Assembly: GCF_025698545.1 (NCBI RefSeq)
Contig: NC_068573.1
Location: 6,329,001 to 6,393,000 of the forward strand
Direction: 5' to 3'
DNA from: Gossypium raimondii
Lineage: Eukaryota > Streptophyta > Magnoliopsida > Malvales > Malvaceae
Length of the DNA: 64,000 nucleotides
Part shown: in pieces, positions 57,203-64,000 of the stretch
Layout: each line of letters starts with the position of its first letter
How positions within the stretch are numbered: position 1 is the first letter of the stretch
Made by a program: the position numbers and the translations under genes
The notes under the pieces: model-generated
What the model was told of the DNA's origin: nothing
Databases searched by the model: none
What the model saw: the letters and a program-made list of their open reading frames with translations, nothing else

Positions 57203-60200
57203 ATGGGGTTTGGCCATCAATCTGAAAGAGAGAAAAAATCATCAAGGAAGAACAAAGATGAAGAAGAAGAAACTGGATGTTGGGTTAAATTAAGATTTTT
57301 GGGAAGTTGCATGTCTTCAAGATCAAGAGTTGATAACTCTATGAGTGGAACAACAGGTATGATCTTATTTTTAATCTCTTAAAATACTTTTTAAAAAAAT
57401 GTCTTAAGAAAAAAGGAATATATAACTCTAGAATATGAGAAATTTTTAGATTATAGCCAAGTATTTTGGTGTTAAACAACATATCTCTTAAAACTTTTTC
57501 TACTTTTATAGAAATTCATCTGAGATTGATTTCTTTATTAATCTTAATTAAAGGTTATATAAATATTAGTTATTTTGTGGTGCTTATGCTATATACTTGC
57601 ATGTTAATGGAGTTTCTTTTTTTAGGCAAATAATCAGTTTTTGGTGAATGATGTGATTAGTTGAAACTTAAAAGCAACTAGTTTTTTACCATTTACTATT
57701 TTGGAAAAGCCAATAAGATGAATCCTTGAGGCATTTTGATACAGTTTCTAAATACTGTTGTGTAAAAAATGCATATATTATATATGAAATGGTATCTGAT
57801 AGTTACTATTGTTGAATGATCTTTAATATCACTGTCTTGTTGTTTGTATAAATTATCAGCTGAAAGTAAATCGACGACGACGAGAGAGAAAAGCCGAGAT
57901 CAACCGGTTGTTCCTGTGTCTTCCACAACCACTAGTAATGCAGAAACTGCTTCTTCGACACCGAAATATAGTGAGGAACTGAAAGTTGCTTCGCAGCTTC
58001 GAAAATTCACATTTATTGACCTTAAGTTAGCAACCCGGAATTTTAGACCCGAGAGTCTTCTCGGTGAGGGTGGGTTTGGTTGTGTCTTCAAAGGTTGGAT
58101 TGAGGAGAACGGAACTGCTCCTGTGAAACCCGGTACTGGACTTACTGTTGCTGTCAAAACACTAAACATTGAGGGACTTCAGGGTCACAAAGAGTGGCTG
58201 GTATGACATCTAAATTTCATATACCATACATTTCTTTCTATTGTAAATTTCATGTTTCCCCTCATGTTTCAGGCCGAAGTGGATTTTCTTGGGAACCTCC
58301 TTCATCCCAATTTGGTTAAATTGGTTGGTTACTGCATCGAGGATGATCACAGGTTACTGGTATACGAGTTCATGCCACGAGGAAGTTTGGAGAACCACCT
58401 TTTCCGAAGTACGTAACACCGTTGTGGATCATGATGTACCTTTTGCATGGTTTACATGATTGTTTAACCAAAGTATTCTGACACTTAAATAGCTCAGCCA
58501 TGCATATGCTGCTAGCTGTGTTTAATAAATGTATGGTTTCTATGGTGCTCTTTAACTTAGGTTAAACCGAGAATCAGGGTTTTGTTATCGGAAGGTAATG
58601 TCGTCAGTTGTACAAAATTTAGCTTACAGATACGGAACGGTGCCTGAAGTTTTCCTCTTTTTTATGCTAACATGCATGCTTTCTCCTAATAAGCGTGAAC
58701 GCTATTGGCAACAGAACGATTTATCAAATAATTGGGTTTCGATAATTAGGCTGCCGTATTAAATGTGTGATTATAGTGAAAATTTATGCTAGAATTGACT
58801 TGTCATTTTTATTTTGTGTAAACACGTCAAATGTGAGGCCAAAGTGGTCAACTCTTTGAAACTTTTCAAAGTGACATACCGTTAGAAACTTGGAATGAAA
58901 AATCTGATGTGTGGTTATTGTTTTCAGATTCGTTATTGTTTGCATTTTTCGTGTTTGATGTTTAATTTTCTCTGGTAACAACCATTTTTTGCGCAGAAGG
59001 GTCCTTGCCACTTCCTTGGTCTATTAGAATGAAAATCGCACTTGGGGCTGCAAAGGGTCTCGCCTTTCTTCATGAAGAAGCCGAAAGACCAGTGATATAT
59101 AGAGATTTTAAAACATCTAATATCCTGTTAGATGCGGTATGTAACTAAAAACAGAAACTAAGTTCCCTCCATAAATTTTCTTTCTTTTATGTCTCGTTTG
59201 GTTACTAGTGTAATAACATGAGGGAAATGCATATTTATTACATATGAATTACAATAGTTAGATATAAAAAAAAGAATAGTTAGTACAAATTTGAACTTGA
59301 AATTAGAAAGATAAGTAATGACTCTTGTAAAAAATAAGACCTTAAAAATAAGCGTCTCTTTGCTAAAAGTAAGTCATGGAGTGGTTGAATGTTATAAATT
59401 GAATTAGTTTATTGCTCGCGTACATACTAAAATATGCGTAAAAAATAGTACTTCTACCATATGTAACATTATTGTTCTAAACTTGTTCCCGATTTCAGGA
59501 TTACAATGCCAAGCTCTCTGATTTTGGACTCGCCAAAGATGGTCCGGAAGGAGATAAAACTCATGTATCTACTCGAGTTATGGGAACATATGGATATGCT
59601 GCACCAGAATATGTAATGACTGGTATGTCGTATATTCACTTTTATATCTCTATAATGTTTAGAGTTGAAAAGCTTCTTTTACCTAGATCATTGGCTATAT
59701 ATGTAGGACATTTGACATCGAAGAGTGACGTATATAGCTTTGGGGTAGTTTTACTTGAAATGTTGACTGGCCGAAGATCCATGGACAAAAACCGACCAAA
59801 TGGGGAACACAATCTCGTGGAATGGGCAAGACCTCATCTAGGAGACAAGAGAAGGTTCTTTCGAATTTTAGATCCTCGTCTTGAAGGCCACTTTTCGATA
59901 AAAGGTGCACAAAAAGCTGCCCAGCTGGCTGCCCAATGTCTTAACCGTGATCCCAAAGCCAGACCTCGGATGAGTGAAGTTGTTGAAATCCTAAAGCCTC
60001 TACCAAACCTTAAAGATATGGCTAGCTCATCTTATTATTTCCAAACTATGCAGTCCAATCGCAATAGGTCCAATGTAAATGCTAAAAACGGCACCAGAGC
60101 ACAAGCAGGATTCGTAGTGAGGAAAGGACAACCTATGAGGAGCTTATCTGCTTCAAGCAATCATCAGGCTCCTCACCCATCGCCAAAGCCCAAAGCCAAA

Positions 60201-60209
60201 GAATCATAG
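57203..60209 (+). CDS. PBL34: PBL34-like receptor-like cytoplasmic kinase (RLCK VII)
   Basis: Six exons: 57,203-57,356, 57,860-58,200, 58,273-58,408, 58,997-59,136, 59,499-59,622 and 59,707-60,209, all GT/AG and in frame, giving 465 residues. The start is the ATG at 57,203, giving 'MGFGHQ' with Gly2 for N-myristoylation. The upstream in-frame TTG is not needed. The kinase domain has 'GEGGFG', 'VAVKTL', '[14 protein letters not shown]' and 'DFGLAK', then '[14 protein letters not shown]'. Cys residues near 34-50 may be palmitoylated. The N- and C-terminal wording matches the Arabidopsis PBL34/35/36 group, which acts below plasma-membrane receptor kinases in immune and lipid-elicitor signalling. 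The exact paralogue is not certain. Confidence 0.92.
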
Positions 60210-61840
60210 GTTTGAGTTTCTCTATGTTCTTACTTTGAATTCGGTTCTTATCCGGTATCTGCTTCTTCGGACTGTGATGTCCACTGTTTAATTATTACCA
60301 GTAGAACCGAATGAACAAGCCGTACTGAACGTGCAGCATCACCGCCCCCTGTCTCACTTATTTCTCTCGTATTTAGAGGCTGAAAAGCTATGCTGGTAAT
60401 GGATTATGGCATGGTGATGGGAACTAGGGAGATGGTAGATGAAATAGAATGGGAAGAATGAGGCTAATTTTATGCAAGTTCCATTATCTGTTCTTTGACC
60501 CCACAATTTACCCTACCCCTCTTCATTGTCTTTTGTCTTTGATTTGCTGTTGTACAAATGGATCTCTTCTTAGTCTTGTTAACATCTTAACATAAGAAAA
60601 AATTGTGTACAATATTTATATGCATACAGGGTGGTTTTTTTATTACATGACTTAGAATCTGATGATGAAATGATGATGGTATGATTATGAAATGGTATGG
60701 TATGATGTTCACACTAAAGCTAAAGTCCCCTCCAGTTAGCCACCCAACACCAACCCTACAATTAGTCAAAAGTTTGTTTGGTGTCACAATCATAATTATA
60801 CACTCTTCAACCTAGCCTACTCTATCCCCCTTCTCTGTCTTCCACTTTCAATTTTAGTGCTCCTCTTTTTAATATTCATATGTATAAATCACAAGATGCT
60901 TTGTTTTCGTTCAAAAAGCATTTGGATTTGGAAGATGTGCAATATTTAAGTTAAATTGTATTTTGTCTTTTTATTAAAAATAAATAAATTAAATTTTGTA
61001 AGTTAAATTAAAGAATAAATTGATTATTCTGCTAAAAATTTATTCATGGTACATATAAATAAAATTTTAAGAAAAAAAGTCAATTTTCTCTTTAAATTAA
61101 AATAGATTAATTTACCTATTTCTTTTTCAGGAATATACTAATCAATTTTGAAGAAAAATTATTGAAAAGAAAAAACAACTGTACCTGTTTAATCGGCAGT
61201 GACTACTCTTAATAAGAGATGCCATGGATGTAACTTTTTTTGGCTTAAAATATTATTCTATTTATGCTGGGTCGATTTCGAGTCATATATTTTCCCTGTA
61301 AATTGGGGTTGGGAAAATTTAATGCAATGAATAATAAGAAGGAAAAACAATTCCTATCACATCTATTTTTAATAATCAGCGTTTTTCAATAATTAGGTTA
61401 AAAATAGTTGCTTGGATCAAACTCTCAAATCTTAATTTTGATAATTCTAAATGTAAATTTTTCAACAATCTTATATAATTCAGACGAACCGATAATATAT
61501 TTTTATCAAATTTGACTTATAATTTGATTTTTATTCATTGATTGTAATATGATGATAAAGTTGATTTTATGATTGGATAAGGGCTAATCCACAAATGATG
61601 TCCATGGTCCATCCAAATACGTTGACAAATAACATTTAGTTAAATATTATATACAACCCAAAATCTTAAAAAAAAAATCAATGCCATATTAATATGCAAA
61701 CTATTAAAATAAATTAGATATCAACAATTACAACATGAAAAACACTAATCCCATACTAATCTAATATACAAATTACCTCTGGTCAACCCCTATCCCTTCT
61801 ATATAAAAATTAACACACCCACACACACATATTTTAGCAA
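60210..61840. other. kinase 3' UTR and intergenic DNA
   Basis: The 3' UTR probably reaches ~60,600. Beyond that is AT-rich intergenic DNA with no gene seen. Confidence 0.5.
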
Positions 61841-62092
61841 GATAGGGAAAATTAAACATTTTCAAGTAAAGAAATACTGAATATCAGTTAAACAGGGGAT
61901 GTTCAAAAAGAAGCCAACATGCCATTTCTTTTCCTTTTTGTTCTGTTTTCTTCTTATTTTAAGCCAAAAAGAAAAAAAAGGACCACTGACATAAGTGTCT
62001 ATGGCAACGCCATGAAAAAGTGTCAACAGATTACATTTCAAAATTCTAAGCTTACCTTGCCTTACTCTTCCAAGATGGAGCTCTTATAAAGC

Positions 62093-63411
62093 TCAAGGCT
62101 TGAGTGCCAAAGCAAGTCCAACCTTGGCACTCTTGTCAATGGACTTGGTATCCACCTCCCCAGAAATGGTAAAGAGGGATCTGGGGCGCCACTCGTGCTG
62201 GATTAGTGCGCTTGCATTCCCAGCGTTGTTCACCCGTGCCTTCACCATCGTCAATGGATCCAATGCATGTTGTGTACCGATGGTGATGGTGTTTTCATTG
62301 GTAGAGAAGCTATGGGTCACCTCGGCACCAACAGCAGTGTTAGTCATGGGATTCACTATATGATAGTATGACGCGTTAAGAGAGTCACCCTTTTCGTTCC
62401 TGCATCAATAAACAAGGGACTCAATGAGGATCATATACAATGATAGCAAGCCTAGAGATGAGAACATAGAACACATCACATACAGAGTCAACGATGCAAT
62501 GAGATCCACATTGGAGAAGCTCAAACCGGCATTGCATTTTGTGAAATTCCCAGTCTTTGTGTCAAACGAGAGATCAGTTCCCAGTGCAAGAACATTAGTT
62601 CCAATCACACCTGAAAGGTTAACTATAGGGTTTGCAGTTAATCCAATGCTTGAGCTTATCCCTGCGTATTCATGCAAATACTGGAGTTCAACCTGGTATA
62701 TAAAGCGGGAAAATAGCATCGTTGATCAGCATAGTGAACATTCTAACTGCTAGAGGCAGTTCTAACATGTTCTCAAATTTAAAAGCCAAATTTGTGAACA
62801 TGATTGCATACCTTGCCAGACCTCTGATCAGGGACTCTGAAGCTAAAGATTGCTTTCAGCCCGGGTGCAGGTTGATCAACGGTTATGGTGGTATACAGCT
62901 GATAAACATAAACTACTTTAGCACCAGAAATAATGTCCAAAATAAGAACCATATTGATTCAATATCAAAGGAATACAAGGGGGAAAAGAGCAACTATAAA
63001 CTCAACCGAGGAGATTCTTCAATAGAATAGCATTCCATCCAAAAAGATTAGATGTCTAGAAGGTACATCATGCTCTAGTAATTCGATGTTCCAAACAAGT
63101 TTATAAGGCAGAGGTTTCTAATGTGAAGGGCATGGAACATAACTACTGAGCTTCTCAAAAAAATAAAATAGATGAAGACCAAAGAGTAAATAGAGAAAAC
63201 AGCATCATATCTCACTTGCTAACAAATATGTAACCAAGGACTAAAGCTTATACGTCAAATAAACTCGAAATAAACAAAAGAAACAAATCAAAATACTTAC
63301 ATTGGAGTAGGTATCCACTTTAATATCAGTTGTGACATTCTTATTCTTCAGCTGGGTGTTAACATCAGCCAAAAAGAGTTCGCCTTTCTTTGTTCCGGCA
63401 GAGGTAATAGC
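62093..63411 (-). CDS. VDAC: mitochondrial outer membrane porin VDAC (3' part)
   Basis: Minus-strand exons, in transcript order: 63,411-63,301, 62,898-62,812, 62,692-62,484 and 62,399-62,093, all with GT/AG borders, joining in one frame of 237 residues plus stop. Typical VDAC text includes '[18 protein letters not shown]', '[11 protein letters not shown]', '[17 protein letters not shown]', and the last strands '[20 protein letters not shown]' ending 'ALALKP'. VDAC is a 19-strand beta-barrel of about 276 residues passing metabolites across the outer mitochondrial membrane. The first exons, with the N-terminal helix, lie beyond the right edge. There are no defects in what is visible. Which VDAC isoform it is cannot be told. 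Confidence 0.95.
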
Positions 63412-64000
63412 CTAACAATAAAAAGGGGGGGGGGGGGGGGAACACCCATAATACCAGAGAATTAGTTGAAGTTCTTGTAGCAAATCAAGAATGGAACATC
63501 ACACATGATACATAGCAATAAAAAAGAACGAGATACCCATGCTAAAACTCTAAAAACATGAATCTTTCAACATTTCAAGTGTTGGAAGCAAAATATACAG
63601 AAATGCACTAAATTAGCTACTGTAATTACTTACTTAAGAGAACCCCCCTCCAAAAAAAATCAATGTATATACAAAATATATGTTTGAAAACAAATATGAC
63701 AACATCTTTAAAATAGCCTTAAATAAACATTCTTTTATCTAACATAAGCTTATAATAAGACATGCATCAGGAAGATTCTACCAAAAACAATCTAGAAAAT
63801 GAATCCAATATTCACTGTTTAGGTTCATTGAAATTAATAACACATGCATTTTGCATCAAATCAAGAAACTGAAAAAATAAATCTACAAAGATCCCAACAA
63901 GACTATAAAATGTGACCAAAACAAAACTTGGGTTTCACAGAACAGAGCATCCAAAATCATTTCCTTCATAAAACTACATAAATCTTTAGCAAAAATAAAA
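63412..64000 (-). other. VDAC intron (to window edge)
   Basis: Intron sequence upstream of the first visible exon. It includes a 16-base G run on + (63,425-63,440), i.e. C16 on the transcript, ending about 13 bases before the splice acceptor. Confidence 0.8.

Noticed and set aside
62100..62363. 87-codon + strand ORF
   Set aside because: Antisense shadow of the last VDAC exon, which has the family match and splice sites.

Overview
This is nuclear plant DNA, most likely from cotton (Gossypium). The evidence is spliced plant genes (NMD3, a PBL34-type receptor-like cytoplasmic kinase, a VDAC porin, a GH28 polygalacturonase), G3:U70 tRNA-Ala(AGC) genes, plant Ty3/gypsy lineages (CRM-like, Tat/Ogre-like, Del/Tekay-like), a Mutator-like element with a plant mobile domain gene, and a decayed plastid rpoC1 insert. 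The genus is inferred from familiarity with the repeat families. No search was run.

Layout. 1-4.9 kb: an LTR remnant, a degenerate tRNA-Ala, a fold-back element and an exon-like fragment. 4.9-9.97 kb: an endogenous caulimovirid (pararetrovirus) remnant joined in frame to the protease of a 5'-truncated CRM-like retrotransposon that keeps pol and its 3' LTR. 9,981-25,845: a nearly complete 15.9 kb Tat/Ogre-type retrotransposon bounded by ATAGA duplications. It has a 2.7 kb 5' LTR, a tRNA-Arg primer site, an extra ORF1, gag, protease, RT, two RNase H regions and integrase, all broken. Its 3' region has covarying hairpins and a higher-order tandem repeat, and its 3' LTR has an internal deletion.

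25.85-43.9 kb: a decayed tandem array whose unit is polygalacturonase (+ strand), then tRNA-Ala (- strand), then an AT-rich spacer. One polygalacturonase copy keeps all nine exons but has six single-base deletions. The others are 5' or 3' fragments. A hAT-type MITE, a Del/Tekay-type LTR and, inside that LTR, a 2.3 kb solo LTR of the Ogre-like family have inserted into the array.

44.3-64 kb is the gene-bearing part: NMD3 (intact single-exon CDS, leader intron, site II/telo-box promoter), an rpoC1 NUPT, a 5.1 kb Mutator-like element carrying a truncated transposase and a convergent plant mobile domain pseudogene, an old hAT-like MITE, an intact six-exon PBL34-like kinase gene, and the last four exons of a VDAC gene running off the right edge on the minus strand.

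The three intact genes are unrelated housekeeping or signalling genes (60S subunit export, immune/receptor signalling, outer mitochondrial membrane transport) and form no pathway. The most unusual structures are the polygalacturonase/tRNA-Ala cassette array, the pararetrovirus-gypsy in-frame junction, the three covarying hairpins with the 217-bp repeat in the Ogre-like 3' region, and the occurrence of plant-mobile-domain-like genes in two unrelated element classes.
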